Positions 23,524-33,591 of a stretch of 64,000 nucleotides of DNA are shown here, in pieces; position 1 is the first letter of the stretch; each line of letters starts with the position of its first letter. The DNA is taken from assembly GCA_950022295.1 (NCBI GenBank), contig OX465599.1, positions 285,655,501 to 285,719,500 on the forward strand, read 5' to 3'. The stretch comes from Bromus sterilis (lineage: Eukaryota > Streptophyta > Magnoliopsida > Poales > Poaceae). The position numbers were made by a program, and so were the translations under genes. A model generated the notes under the pieces. It was not told where the DNA came from, made no database searches, and worked only from the letters and a program-made list of their open reading frames with translations.

Positions 23524-23901
23524 ATTAACGCATGTCTCCACGAATCTTGCATTCCACACAGCTGGCACACATCAGACTATTGTCATTTTGCGAGATTTCC
23601 GCACATCTTCGGTGGGGATCGATTGTCTAGCCAATCGCCACAGGAAGTGACGAACTTTTGCCAACACTTTCACCTTCCACAGCGATCTCCAGCCATCCGC
23701 GTCTGCTTCAAGGTTAGAGTGACCCGGTCTGCCTTCCAGCCAATCGGTACGCCTCTGCACCGTAGCAACCATCATGCGATAGCATGATCGTACCGAGAAA
23801 AAGTCCGCCTTCTCAAAACCCCATGCCCAAATATCATGACAGTTCTGTGTTGGCAGTGGGATTTGCATAATCTCATCAACATCTGCCGGTAGGAAATGCT
23901 G

Positions 23902-24107
23902 TTTTTTTGCGGGTAATAAGGAAACTAAGGAAACTCAAACATGCTCGAGTTCCTTATTACAGATTTCTGGAATCTCATCCGGACCTGACCCTATCCATAC
24001 TTCGGTGCGCTTCTCCCTCCTACCCAGCGCAGCAAGATAGTGGCTAGCGCCATTCTTCTCCCTTCTGATGTGGCCAAGACTCACAAGTCTGTCACCTCCC
24101 ATGAGTC
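23902..24107 (-). mobile_element. Short 5'-truncated LINE insertion with poly(A)
   Basis: On the minus strand it encodes a LINE RNase H C-terminus (H-I-R-R-E-K-N-G-A-S-H-Y-L-A-A-L) ending at a stop. A short AT-rich tail and a seven-A tract (23902-23908) follow. The flanking sequence on both sides belongs to the other LINE remnant. No clear target duplication was found, so the exact ends are approximate. Confidence 0.7.
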
Positions 24108-24216
24108 TTTTGTAAGACCTGTCTTCTCCACGAGCAGTTACTGCTATCAATCAGCTCTGAAACAAGTTCCGGCGGATGAGTTCCCGGCCTGGCCATAGGC
24201 TTCATGTTTATCTCCC

Positions 24217-25234
24217 GAGTTCTGCTATAGGTACGACAAAGTTCATACGATACGTGTACGATACTGCCTGCTGCGAGCAACAAGCTGTTTTGTTTGAGTT
24301 TAGGATGAAACATAGGATCGGAGTGGCTCTCCTGCTTGTAGGCTCCATCCCCATAAATAGTATATTTTATTTACGCGTTTTTCTTTATCACCTTTCTTCA
24401 TGCTTGGACGGATTGTTTTATCAACCTTTGCTACACGAGAAAATTCAGAAAAAAGCACCACAATTACATGGAAAATATTAGTTCATTACAAAAGCACCAA
24501 TTGTCCCTACTAGTTGCGTTAATGTTATCCCCCCCCTCCCCTCAACTGTGGCGACGGAATCGAGGCGGAGGCAAGTCGGAGTCGAGGCGAAGGCGAGTCG
24601 GTGGGGCGACGGCAGCGACGGAGGCGAGGCGGAGGGGGGCGACGACGGAGCCGAAATCGAAGCGGCGACAGCGAGGCGAAGACAGCGACTGTCGCGGGCG
24701 ATTCCGCCGCGGGCGACGACGAAAACGGCGGCTGTCGCGGGCGACAACGGAAGCGACGGCTATCGCGGGCGATTCCGCCTCGGGCGACGACAAAAAAGTG
24801 AGGGAAACGACGGCAGAGTCGACGGCGGCGATGGATCTATCGCGGGGGCGGTCGCGCGAGCGTTAGACGGTCGGGGGTGGCGGATCTGGATGGCGGCAGC
24901 GGCCGCGCGAGGGAAGTGGCGGTTGATGGTTGGCACACGGCTGATGTTTTTTTACGACACTAGGGTTGGTGTTGTATATTTGGAACATCAACTACAAAAA
25001 ATATACAACACTTAGAGATGATGTTGTAAGAAAATTAGATATACAACATCTGTTGGACTAGTGTTTTTACCTCAATAATGTAAAAATTAGTTATTTTTAC
25101 ATATACAATTGGAGATGCTCTTAAGAGATGGGCTCTACCAAGCAAGAGAGCCCGTCCGATCCCATGTGCCAGCCCAACCTAAAACCGTATCGTACATGTA
25201 TCAGACATATTTGATCGTACATGAAGCAATTTCG
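24217..25234. mobile_element. MULE-like DNA transposon with GC-rich cargo
   Basis: A perfect 9-bp direct repeat ttatctccc (24208-24216, 25235-25243) flanks a 1018-bp insert. Removing it rejoins the LINE frame as N-W-I-P-R-E-I-N-M. The ends are imperfect inverted repeats of about 50 bases sharing blocks such as GTACGA and TGTACGATAC. A 9-bp duplication is typical of Mutator-like elements. No transposase is encoded. The interior at 24540-24930 is very GC-rich, with a repeated block GCGGGCGATTCCGCC (near 24697 and 24764) and open frames on both strands, and the remainder is AT-rich. Confidence 0.82.
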
Positions 25235-25388
25235 TTATCTCCCTGGGGATCCAATTATGACCCCAAATACTTGTAGTCCTCTCATTTCCAATTCGTGGAA
25301 TCAGACCTTGCTTCAAGATGTCCTGGCCTTCAATGACTGATCTCCAAATCAAAGAGGGATGGGAGCCTAGCTCTGCCGAAAGGATATC

Positions 25389-25649
25389 CCGTGAGCTGGA
25401 GTGATGATATATATATATCCATGTCATTGCCTTCGGCCCAGCAATGCCTTTGGCCCACAGAAGGCCCGTCATCACACTCTTATAACCTATCATATAAGCC
25501 CAGCCCAACCCAACAACTCCGTTGATTTACCCAAACAAATCCCCCACCTCCCGTCCCATTCCTCTCCTCCCCACCGAAGCCAACGACCGAACGAACCCTA
25601 GAATCCGAGCGCACGAGAGAGCGAGAGGGAGATCTCCAAGGTAGCACCC
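25389..25649 (+). promoter_or_regulatory. Promoter and 5' UTR of the ATP synthase subunit f-like gene
   Basis: The interval between the LINE remnant and the start codon holds several site II-like motifs (GGCCCA at 25435-25440 and 25452-25457, GCCCA near 25498-25506). These are common in promoters of plant mitochondrial respiratory genes and are bound by TCP factors. A CATATAAG motif near 25491-25498 could serve as TATA box. A dinucleotide run (TA) lies at 25407-25418. Confidence 0.5.
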
Positions 25650-25913
25650 ATGGCGATGCGTGCCCTGTACAACGAGATCCGCGCGATGAAGGTGCGCGAG
25701 GTGCCGGCGTACCTCAAGCCGCGCCTCACCTGGGAGAACGTGAAGAAGACCACCGACAAGGCGGTGGACCGCTACATCGAGAAGTACATCGAGACCGGCT
25801 CGCCGGCGCCGCTCTTCCACGTCTGCTACGGCGGCATGGCCTTCTCCTACCTCGTCAACCTTCCCTGGGAGCGCGCCCACCTCGAGCACCTCGAGAAGCA
25901 CGGAGGCCACTAG
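25650..25913 (+). CDS. Mitochondrial ATP synthase subunit f-like protein
   Basis: This is an 87-residue basic protein. Its C-terminal half follows the pattern R-Y-I-E-K-Y ... P-L-F-H-V-C-Y-G-G-M-A-F-S-Y, then a His-rich tail (H-L-E-H-L-E-K-H-G-G-H). Fungal subunit f (Atp17) has the same order: R-Y-x-x-K-Y, P-L-x-H, G-x-x-A-F-x-Y, His-rich end. A single membrane segment spans about residues 54-72. Subunit f sits in the membrane Fo part of the inner-membrane ATP synthase, near subunit a and the dimer interface. The first ATG (CACCCATGGCG) gives the full N-terminus, and no cleavable presequence is obvious. The gene is intact, codon use is GC-rich as in grass housekeeping genes, and its 3' UTR contains an intron. 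The function is inferred from this pattern, not from a search. Confidence 0.78.
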   Translation: MAMRALYNEIRAMKVREVPAYLKPRLTWENVKKTTDKAVDRYIEKYIETGSPAPLFHVCYGGMAFSYLVNLPWERAHLEHLEKHGGH

Positions 25914-25934
25914 ATCCGGATCCGCCTCGCGCAG

Positions 25935-27225
25935 GTGAGGGTTCGGTTGCATCATTTCTGTTTTTCTGATACCATCCGGTGGTTCGATGACGCGCTTTTC
26001 GGGTGATTTGGGATCCGTCGGCGCGAGGCTTGTCCTATGGTTGAATTTAGTTAGAGGCGGAATGTATTCGGTGTGCAGTAGGTTAGATGCAGAATGTTCT
26101 GGCGGAGACCCTGAACTTGTTTGATTAATTGGATCGGGATTTGCAGTTTACTGTACGAATTCTTGTTTTTAGGAACGATATTGTTGGGGCAATTGTCTAT
26201 TTGGATCCTTGCGTAATGGCAATTGATTGGTCTAGATATGATCATCGTGACCATTTTCCGTGCTGTTATAAGCCGTACACATGACCGCCAATAGTGGGGA
26301 GCTATCGGTCTCACAGACATTTCGTTCTGCAAGGATATCTATCAGCGCTGTTTTTTGAGTTTGCTAGTACTCCCTCCTTTCCAAATTAGATGACTTCCAT
26401 TTGTTCACGTATGTATCTATACATGTATACAAATGGAAGTCATCTAATTTGGAACGGAGGGAGTAGTATATATTGCACCAGTGATGTAAAAATTTAAAGA
26501 AACCATCAAGGGAGCTTTAAAAAATCGACCAATATATGTGGCTGGCACTTTGCTGTTGTAATTCAAGTAACGCAAGTGATATCGTTGAATGACACATAGT
26601 ATCTTGTCATACCAAATTGAAGTTACTGCAACACATCGCTTTTTATAACCATTTTGTGCGAATACGAAATTACATTGCATGATCTGTTCAAATAGTGATG
26701 TGCAAGTTCCAGTAGATGTATTCACCTTTTGTTGTTACTAGGGTGGGTCAATGGTTATCAGGTCTTTTACTGTAAAAGGGAATTGGCAAACTGGTTTAAT
26801 TTTCTGTTGAACTTAAAATGTGCAAATGGTGTTTAAGCCATACTGAAGGCCTATTGCAGAGTTACACTTTTGAGAATGCATTCATTGACATCTGGAAGTC
26901 TTTTTGCTCCCTGTGGAAGTGACAAGCAGCTCGAAATGTACTTAAATTCCATGATAACGTGACAAAACCTTCCCTGCAACTAAATTGGAAACAAATTTAT
27001 GATTGATCTCAACAAGAATAAGAGTTAAATTTAATTTTAATTGGTATCTTGTGTACTGCATCAGTTATATGGTCTGCTCCACTATTGAACTGTAAATATA
27101 TGCAATCCAGATTCTACTATAATCTGGTGTATTTGTTTTTGTGGGGCATGAGATTTCTTCTGTGCCATTCAATTGTGTCAGAACTAATAGGTGATCCCTC
27201 ACTCCCCTTATCCTATGCTATGCAG
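25935..27225 (+). other. Intron in the 3' UTR of the subunit f-like gene
   Basis: A donor GCAG/GTGAGG lies 21 bases after the stop codon, and an acceptor TATGCAG/GAGAGAGC follows at 27225 after a T-rich stretch. The interior is AT-rich, holds a Stowaway MITE, and has no credible coding region. The junctions are predicted from motifs only. Confidence 0.65.
26370..26463. mobile_element. Stowaway-type MITE (94 bp)
   Basis: The terminal inverted repeats start CTCCCTCCTTTCCAAATTAG and the two arms extend far inward (ATGACTTCCATTTGT pairs with ACAAATGGAAGTCAT), so the element can fold into one long hairpin. TA duplications lie at 26368-26369 and 26464-26465. Stowaway elements are non-autonomous Tc1/mariner derivatives. 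Confidence 0.93.
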
Positions 27226-27500
27226 GAGAGAGCTTATCTATGGTTGATTCAGGATGGTGTTCTCCATTTTCTTCTACTGATGGGCTACCTGGAGTTGACG
27301 TTCATTTGATGGCTGGTTTATTTTGTATCGGAAGGCAGCAAGAAACTGTCTAATGTTATGTTCCTCCGTATCATGTCATAAGCAACTTCAAACTGAAAGT
27401 GCATCCACTGTGATTAAAACATTTTCAGTGAAATGAAGTCAAAGTTCTTCGCAATATAATCCATCAATTTTGTGTTAACAGCATTCTTGTGATGCCTTTT
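27226..27500 (+). other. Probable 3' UTR exon of the subunit f-like gene
   Basis: Sequence after the acceptor is moderately GC-balanced and lacks a long frame. The true poly(A) site cannot be fixed by eye. Confidence 0.4.
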
Positions 27501-27661
27501 ATGTTACATCTTGCCATTTTTATGCTTTTTTTTGCTTTTTTTTGCATCAGTATTTTGGTTGAATCCTTGTCATGATGCCATCTTACGACTTTGGAAGTGT
27601 GTGATACCATGATTCATGATGTTTTGTGGCCTCTCTTATGCTCTTCACTGATAGGAGGAGA

Positions 27662-27758
27662 CCCAGCGGGGTTGCCAGAAAGAAATATGAAAATGTACAT
27701 AGCTGATGTCCCTGGCGGGGTTGCCTGAAAGAAATACGAAAATGTACATAGCTGATGT
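27662..27758. repeat. Tandem duplication, two 48-49-bp units
   Basis: Both units contain GCGGGGTTGCC, then GAAAGAAATA, then GAAAATGTACATAGCTGATG, and they differ at only a few bases. Confidence 0.9.
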
Positions 27759-27840
27759 AGGTTAATTGACGAGATTCCTATAGGTTTTGCATGAGTGACC
27801 ACTGTTAAGAGAGCCAGTGTGTTTGCTACGGAGTAGTTGA

Positions 27841-28453
27841 GAGCATCTCCAACAGCTGCCCAATTTTAGGGTTGCATATTGGTATTGGGCAGTAAAAGTG
27901 CCTTTTTTTGGGCAAAAAAACATGCATCTTTAACAGCTGCCCAATATTTATATTTCTGGGCATCATCAACTGTTGTCTGTTGAAACTGAATTTCCATTGG
28001 ACCCTCGTTCGCCTGTGCCTTATCCCATCCCTGGCCGGCCCCTGGTTTGAACAGCGCGCATATTGCCCCTTGACCTGGGCCTCTCCTAATCCTGCCCGGT
28101 GGCGGGTGACGAAGTCGGCGCTCTGGCCTTCTTCACTGGCGGCCAGCGAGGCACTTGCCGAGGAAGAATGTATTGACAGGAGCCCCGATCGGTTCGTCGT
28201 GAGCGGCTGGGAGGCGGGTAGGTGAGGGCGGGCAGCCGGGCGATGGGAAGCAGGGAGGCGTCAGTCAAGGGCTTACGGCAGGGAGGAGGCCTCGTGCAGT
28301 GCTGAAATTTTTTTAGGCACAGGTTTCTGCGCTGCAAATATGCAGCACCAAAACCACATAAATTTTTGGGCAGCTGTTGAAGTTCGTTTTTGTTACTTCT
28401 TAAGTAAAAAAATAGTAGTTGTTCTAAAACAGGGGCAGCTGCTGGAGATGTTC
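27841..28453. mobile_element. Non-autonomous DNA transposon with GAGCATCTCC ends
   Basis: The left end GAGCATCTCCAACAGCTGCC pairs with a right end that reads GAACATCTCCAGCAGCTGCC on the minus strand. A possible 3-bp duplication tga flanks it (27838-27840, 28454-28456). The AT-rich arms contain further TGGGCA repeats, while the centre (28000-28270) is GC-rich and unlike the arms. No transposase is encoded. The 3-bp flank would suit PIF/Harbinger, but the superfamily is not secure. Confidence 0.7.
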
Positions 28454-29345
28454 TGAGAGACTAATGATGAGGTTTGCTATGTGATTCTATTGAAGGACAC
28501 TGTGGAAATGTAGGGAGACGCATTTGCGTATGCTGGGACAGACAATGGGCCCTTTTGTTGCTACCTGATCTCTGTTCTTGACAAAACGTAGCGCCTGGTT
28601 GCAGCCTGAAATTCATACTTTTTTTGCTTGACTGCGCATGCTCAGTGATAGTTTGGTTGCCTGTGCATGAGAAGAAAACTTGGAAGTTTAGGAGTCATAT
28701 TGTAGATGAGTAAACAGAAAACGAGAAGTTGCTTTCATTAAGCCAAACAAATCACTGGCATGGCCCATGATGCCAGCAGCAAGATCCCATAGGCACACTG
28801 CATCAGCGTGAGATACTCGATGAACACAAACAGAACCATCTGAGTATGCAACATAATGTTATGGAAGACCTCAGCGAGGGTATCCTCGTCAGTCGTCATT
28901 GTCATGGGTCGGCTGGTCATCCATGTCAAGTTCATGCGGCAAGCATGGCAAGATCCATAAGCTCCATGCGTGTCGCTGCCACCTGCCAGAGGAAGACCGG
29001 AGGCGCTTGATTGAAGACCGAACCACAGCCAAGCAGGCGGTAAGTGAGCCTAATCTAACTAAGATGCCACATCAACGTACTGAGACTGAATAATCCACTT
29101 TGACAGTTTGAAATGTTTATTGCCGAACTATAGTTCTGTAGTCAAAGAACCCTTAACAACACCCTGTCTTCATAAGATCCGTAAAAGGTGTACATTTTAC
29201 AAGCAAAGATTAAATGGACAGTCGGTTTGGTTATAATCGTCCAATGGGTTGGCATCACTAAGCACTACAACAAAATTTTAGACAGATGAAGAAACAGTCA
29301 CAACTGGATTCTGGTATACAAGGTGGTCGGTCTCCCTGACCATTC
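28454..29345. other. Intergenic interval between the two convergent genes
   Basis: It should contain the 3' UTR of the PRCC-like gene (minus strand, left of 29346). Two overlapping small open frames near 28738-29093, on opposite strands, were not recognised. One (plus strand) ends at a good splice-donor-like GCGGTAAGTGAG at 29037-29048, so a gene fragment is possible. Nothing else was identified. Confidence 0.4.
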
Positions 29346-29507
29346 TCACCACCCATATTTTGCTTGAGTCTCTGCTTTGGTGAGGAAGCCCTTGGCACGC
29401 CTCTCAGAAAGCTCCATCTCCTTCTGCTTCAGGTCGTAGAACAGAGAACCGATCTGATGCTTCCTCTTCTGCAGCTTGGAGGGCTTTGCTTTCCCTGAAG
29501 GGGCGGC
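29346..29507 (-). CDS. PRCC-like protein, last exon
   Basis: This exon encodes 53 residues starting A-A-P-S-G-K-A-K-P-S-K and ending Q-A-K-Y-G-W, followed by TGA at 29346-29348. The segment K-R-K-H-Q-I ... L-K-Q-K-E-M-E-L ... Q-A-K-Y-G is the conserved C-terminal signature of the PRCC family. The acceptor ATGTGCAG lies just upstream on the minus strand, and the phase is zero, matching the first exon exactly. Joined, the protein is 422 residues. Confidence 0.9.
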   Translation of the reverse strand, partial: AAPSGKAKPSKLQKRKHQIGSLFYDLKQKEMELSERRAKGFLTKAETQAKYGW

Positions 29508-29810
29508 CTGCACATGAGATGGAACAAATTGTGTGTCAGGACAATGCATACATTCAAGCATTCACTAATGTCGAAGAGAACAGAGTTGTTCATAAAAGCA
29601 GAAGTATGGTCGAAGAACAAAAGCAACACCACATGGACATGTGGAAATGGCTGAATGCTATTTCCAGTAAAACTACAACTATTGTTTCAATCAGAATTAA
29701 CAGCACCCTGGCTCATACTCCTATAGGCCCATATATCAATTATCATCTACCTATATATCAAAAAAGTCTACCTTTGGTAAGATCATCAGATATTAACATC
29801 AAATCTTCTA

Positions 29811-29877
29811 CTCCCTCCGTCCCACAATATGTTAGCTTGAAAAATAATCTTACATAATGGGCTGCAGGGCCAGGGAG
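29811..29877. mobile_element. Degenerate Stowaway-like MITE
   Basis: The left end CTCCCTCCGTCCCACAATAT is typical and flanked by TA. The right end (CCAGGGAGTA) is eroded, so only part of the inverted repeat remains. Confidence 0.6.
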
Positions 29878-30123
29878 TATATCTAAATAGCTAGCCCCAA
29901 CTAACCTATTTGTCTCAACATGCAACCATGCAGGGAAAAACCCACCTCAACATCCATTCTATTACGCTATTTATGCTTAATAAATAGTATTTTACAACTA
30001 TATAATAATCAAACACAATAAATCGTTCTCATATTATAACTCCAAATATTTATGTTCCATACCATCAAATCTCATTGAAATATATGGCAAAATATTCCCA
30101 CAATAACGTGCGGGGTATCATCT

Positions 30124-30214
30124 ACCCCCCCGCGCGCGGGTCCATAATAAGTGTCGTGGTTTTAGTTCAAATTTGAATTAAAACCACGGCACTTATTATG
30201 GATCAGAGGGAGTA
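30124..30214. mobile_element. Stowaway-like MITE forming a near-perfect hairpin
   Basis: CCATAATAAGTGTCGTGGTT at 30142-30161 pairs with AACCACGGCACTTATTATGG at 30182-30201, with a short loop around AAATTT. The right edge GAGGGAGTA is the usual Stowaway end. The left end has been replaced by a C/G-rich run (CCCCCCGCGCGCGGG). Confidence 0.8.
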
Positions 30215-32216
30215 CTTTTTTTTATTATAACCACCCTCCTATTTTTCATCATCGATCCTTAGTTTGCATTTCTAAGTTCTACTATCCTAACATATTTCTT
30301 TCCTAGATAATTGGCCTTGTAAAGACGTAAACCAAGACTACCATAAAACCCTACCACTTAAGGTCCTGAATTAGGGCGGCCGCCTAACACAAGAAAACAG
30401 AACTCTAGCTTGTCTGTGCATTTAAAATGTATGTTCTTGAGTTAGAGGGAGTATCCACTACCAACAACATCAAGCACAACCTCGTCACAACATTGGCTTA
30501 TTCATTTATTCATCGGAAATGCATATGTACCTACACAAGCGGGTACATGTTATATCCACACCATTCATTGAAAGACACATCGCTTTGAGATCCGTACAAC
30601 CAAGCACCATAGGGTTATGTATTATATCTAAAAAATAATAAAAGTAGCGATGCAATACACAGAGTTGACACAAATAAAATATGTGTCTATGTATTTACTG
30701 ACTACCTTTTCCCAGCCCCATACTATACAGCTGACCACGGTAGGCTCGGTGGAAGAAGACGTTGAAACAATAGTAATGAGGTACATGCATCCTAGATAAC
30801 TCAAAAAACGAGCATCACACCGGCCACTGAGCCATCGACAATCACATCGTGAACGTTCAAATAGACAAGTATCGAGCTCAAAAACTAAGAAAATATTGTA
30901 CGAGCTGAGCATGATGGATGGATCATTACACTAGCTGGCAAAAAAAATCAATTAAGCCAAACTTAAACACAACTCTCTGCACATAATGCAAAGGCATGCA
31001 GCGAATATACGTAAGGCTGCCCCAGTATATATTGATGTGATGATTTTTTTTCATCTCCGCCTAACCAAACAGCTCAGGTGTTGCACGGATCTCAATGTAT
31101 ATATGGATGGCGCGGATATGCCATGTAGCCGCTTGTGTTGGTACAAAATCTGCACTCTTTATTCATGCTTATTGTCAAAGTAATGTATTTTAGCTTAATC
31201 AACTGGATCCTGTGTGAATCTTGTCTGATTACATACAGAACCTGCTCTAGTATGGTCAATTCTATGTAGTGTGATTTTGCTTAATAAAGCTGCCCGTTTG
31301 GCCATTTCATCTGACAAACTGTATTTTCCTATAACCTAAACTGAACCAAGTTTGTCTTAGCTCATAAGTCCCATCTAGTATAAGCAATCAGCGGACCATT
31401 AAGAGGGTACATACTAAATACAAAATAGCAGGTATATTACTATATTGCAATAACAACTACTTCGTCTAGTCATAAATTTCTGATGCTTCGGAAAAGGGTA
31501 CAGTCAAATACTTAGATTGTTCAGACAAAACTATATGATTATACTATTAGGAGTAAAATAAATCTTCTGCAAAATGTTATAATATATTGTGACAACTGAG
31601 GTTCAAAGTTGCATCTGTACCAAACAGAGTCATAGCTTCAATAGTTCTTCACTGAACAAAATGGTCACTTTCTCATTAATTTTAAGAATATGTGCAATAG
31701 CATAAATTTACACAGAAACATGGTTTAAACCATAAGCTAGATTAGCAAGTATACTTACCGTTAAGTTTAAGGAAATATAAATTGGTAAATTACATGGTTC
31801 ATCTTGTAACAAATAATTATAGTCATCTACTCCAGTGATGATCTGATGACAACACTCTTGAAAGCATTACTAGCATAATTACAGCCTTGGAGAAGGTATC
31901 AGTAGTGACTCTTCACTTGTCAGGTACAGTACTTGCTGTGTTTGCCTTATTGGTGATGGTTTGCAAATTTAAAACTAAAACTATGACAAGCAAAAACCTA
32001 TTACCAACAAATTAATTGCTGGGGATTGTTATCAGGGCCTAAATTAAATGGGATAATGCTGCATGCATACTACTGTATCTGTGTATCGCTTCACAAAACA
32101 AAATACAAAATTATCTAATATTGACTAGATGGCAGTGACAATGGTTATAAGGTGAAAGTAAATCCAAGAGCTAAGTAGAAGTCACACCAAGTAATCAGGG
32201 AATGATTGGTCTGTAC

Positions 32217-33323
32217 CTGGTAACTAGGACCAAAGGCCATCCCTGTGAGCTTGGATTTGTCCTCCCTCGGACGGTTCTTGATCAGTTCTGCCTGATTCAC
32301 CTCTATAATCTCCATAGGCATATCCCTCCTACCTCTCTTCACTCCAACCCTTCCCATCTCTGGTGGCAGTACCGGCTCCCGCACTGGTGGCGCTGCCATT
32401 GGCACCACCTCAGAAATGTAACCCCCACTATATTCTCCTCCACATGGAGGCGCTGTTGAATGCCCGTATCCGCCACTGTGCTCCCCGGCATATCCATTAG
32501 CATACCCACCACTTTGCTCTCCATATGCTGAATAATGTGGTTCAGTCCCATAATTGACATGGCTACTAGGATCCAAACCATAATTTGCATCGTAGTTAGC
32601 ATAGTAGTTTGGATCCCATGCATAGCCTTCATACCCAGTAGCGTTGCCAACTCCAGCATCATAACCCTGCTGTTGGACGTCTCCGGCTCCGGCACCAAGA
32701 CCCTGTTGTTCTTGCTGCTGCTGCTGCTGCTGCTGCGGATCAGGCATGCCGTCCTCATCGCTGCTTTCCTCAGGATCGTCCTCGTCGGCATCAGGCCCTT
32801 CTGGCGCCCCTGTGTTGACAGCCGAGCTAGAAGGGCCAGCAGCACCAAGATTTGACCTCTCCGGCCCGGCTGTGTCTACGGCCGACCTCCTGGCCGCGCC
32901 GGAGCCGAACCCAAGCGAGTGCCTGGGCGCCGGGAGGAACGAAGACACCGGCCCCGAGCCGGCAGGCAGGGGCGGGGGCGCCTCGCTGGCGCTGGGACGG
33001 CGCTTCTCGGTGTCATCCTCCTCGTCCGAGCTGACTCCGGTGGTCTGGCGGATCGGCGGCGGGCGAAACTGGACGACGCGCTTAGGGTTTCCGGAGGAAG
33101 CGGAGGATTTGGGGGGCGGGATGGAGGAGAATGTCGGGGCGGATTTCGGCGCCGGGAGCAAGGAGAAGATAGGCCCCGACTTGGGCTGCGGGAGCGCGGA
33201 GAAGATGCCGCCGCCGGCGGGCTTTCCGCTGGCCTCGCCGCGGCGGGTCGCGGGAGCGGGTGAGGTGATGGTTTCGTCGGCGTCTTCGTCTGAAGAGGCG
33301 TAGGTGGCAAGGAGCGAATCCAT
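32217..33323 (-). CDS. PRCC-like protein, first exon
   Basis: This exon encodes 369 residues from ATG 33323 (M-D-S-L-L-A-T-Y-A-S-S-D-E-D). The N-terminal third has repeats of the type F-S-x-L-P-x-P-K-S. A proline- and acid-rich middle follows, then a glutamine run of about eight residues (CAG repeats near 32721-32744) and a Gly/Tyr-rich part (Y-x-G-E-x-S-G-G-Y). The conserved block E-I-I-E-V-N-Q-A-E-L-I-K-N-R-P and T-G-M-A-F-G-P-S-Y-Q ends it at a splice donor. The human PRCC protein is nuclear and linked to splicing factors and mitotic checkpoint control. The plant role is inferred to be nuclear and RNA-related. The gene appears intact and convergent with the subunit f-like gene. Confidence 0.9.
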
Positions 33324-33591
33324 GCCGGGGTTATGGTTTTCGGGGCGGTCGGCGGTGGGGGAGGGAGGGCTGCGTCGGCTTTGTGGTTCGTTTGGAGTTG
33401 GGGTTAGAGTCGTCGACGTTGAGCGGAGGGCGGAGGCGGTGGCCGGAGGATACGGAAGTGGTGCGTTCCCCTGGGCTTCGACGGGCTACTTTTTGTAAGT
33501 AATGGGCTGGCTGGTCTTTTCCACTAAACACATCTTTTCTTCACCACACAAGGCGCTGGCCTATTTTCGAGACATCTTTTTCCTTCTACTA
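33324..33591 (-). promoter_or_regulatory. 5' flank of the PRCC-like gene
   Basis: About 270 bases separate the start codon from LINE sequence. The 150 bases next to the ATG are GC-rich and likely 5' UTR. A TGGGCT motif lies near 33503-33508. No TATA box was found, so any remaining promoter is short or overlaps the LINE. Confidence 0.4.

Larger units (their letters stand above)
23524..25388 (-). mobile_element. 5'-truncated L1-type LINE remnant, interrupted
   Basis: The minus strand encodes the C-terminal half of a LINE ORF2 closely resembling 40160-40800 of the full-length copy. From 25388 it reads D-I-L-S-A-E-L-G-S-H-P-S, then is broken by a MULE at 24217-25234. It resumes R-E-I-N-M-K-P, is broken again by a short LINE tail (23902-24107), and continues W-A-W-G-F-E-K-A-D-F-F-S-V-R-S-C-Y with the zinc-binding region C-Q-L-C-G. 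It ends where Copia-B entered at 23523. Frameshifts and stops are present. Confidence 0.88.
29508..32216 (-). other. Intron of the PRCC-like gene
   Basis: The donor is CCAG/GTACAG (minus strand, 32216) and the acceptor ATGTGCAG (29508). At 2.7 kb it is long for a grass intron, AT-rich, and holds two MITEs. No intermediate exon with family similarity was seen. The stretch 30215-32144 shows no genes or recognisable repeats. Confidence 0.8.

Noticed and set aside
24548..25015. 155-codon open frame inside the MULE
   Set aside because: It is composed of Arg/Gly/Ala-rich repeats, with equally long frames on the other strand. There is no domain or splice structure.
27662..27758. CRISPR-like direct repeats
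   Set aside because: There are only two adjoining units with no spacers, in a plant genome. This is a simple tandem duplication.
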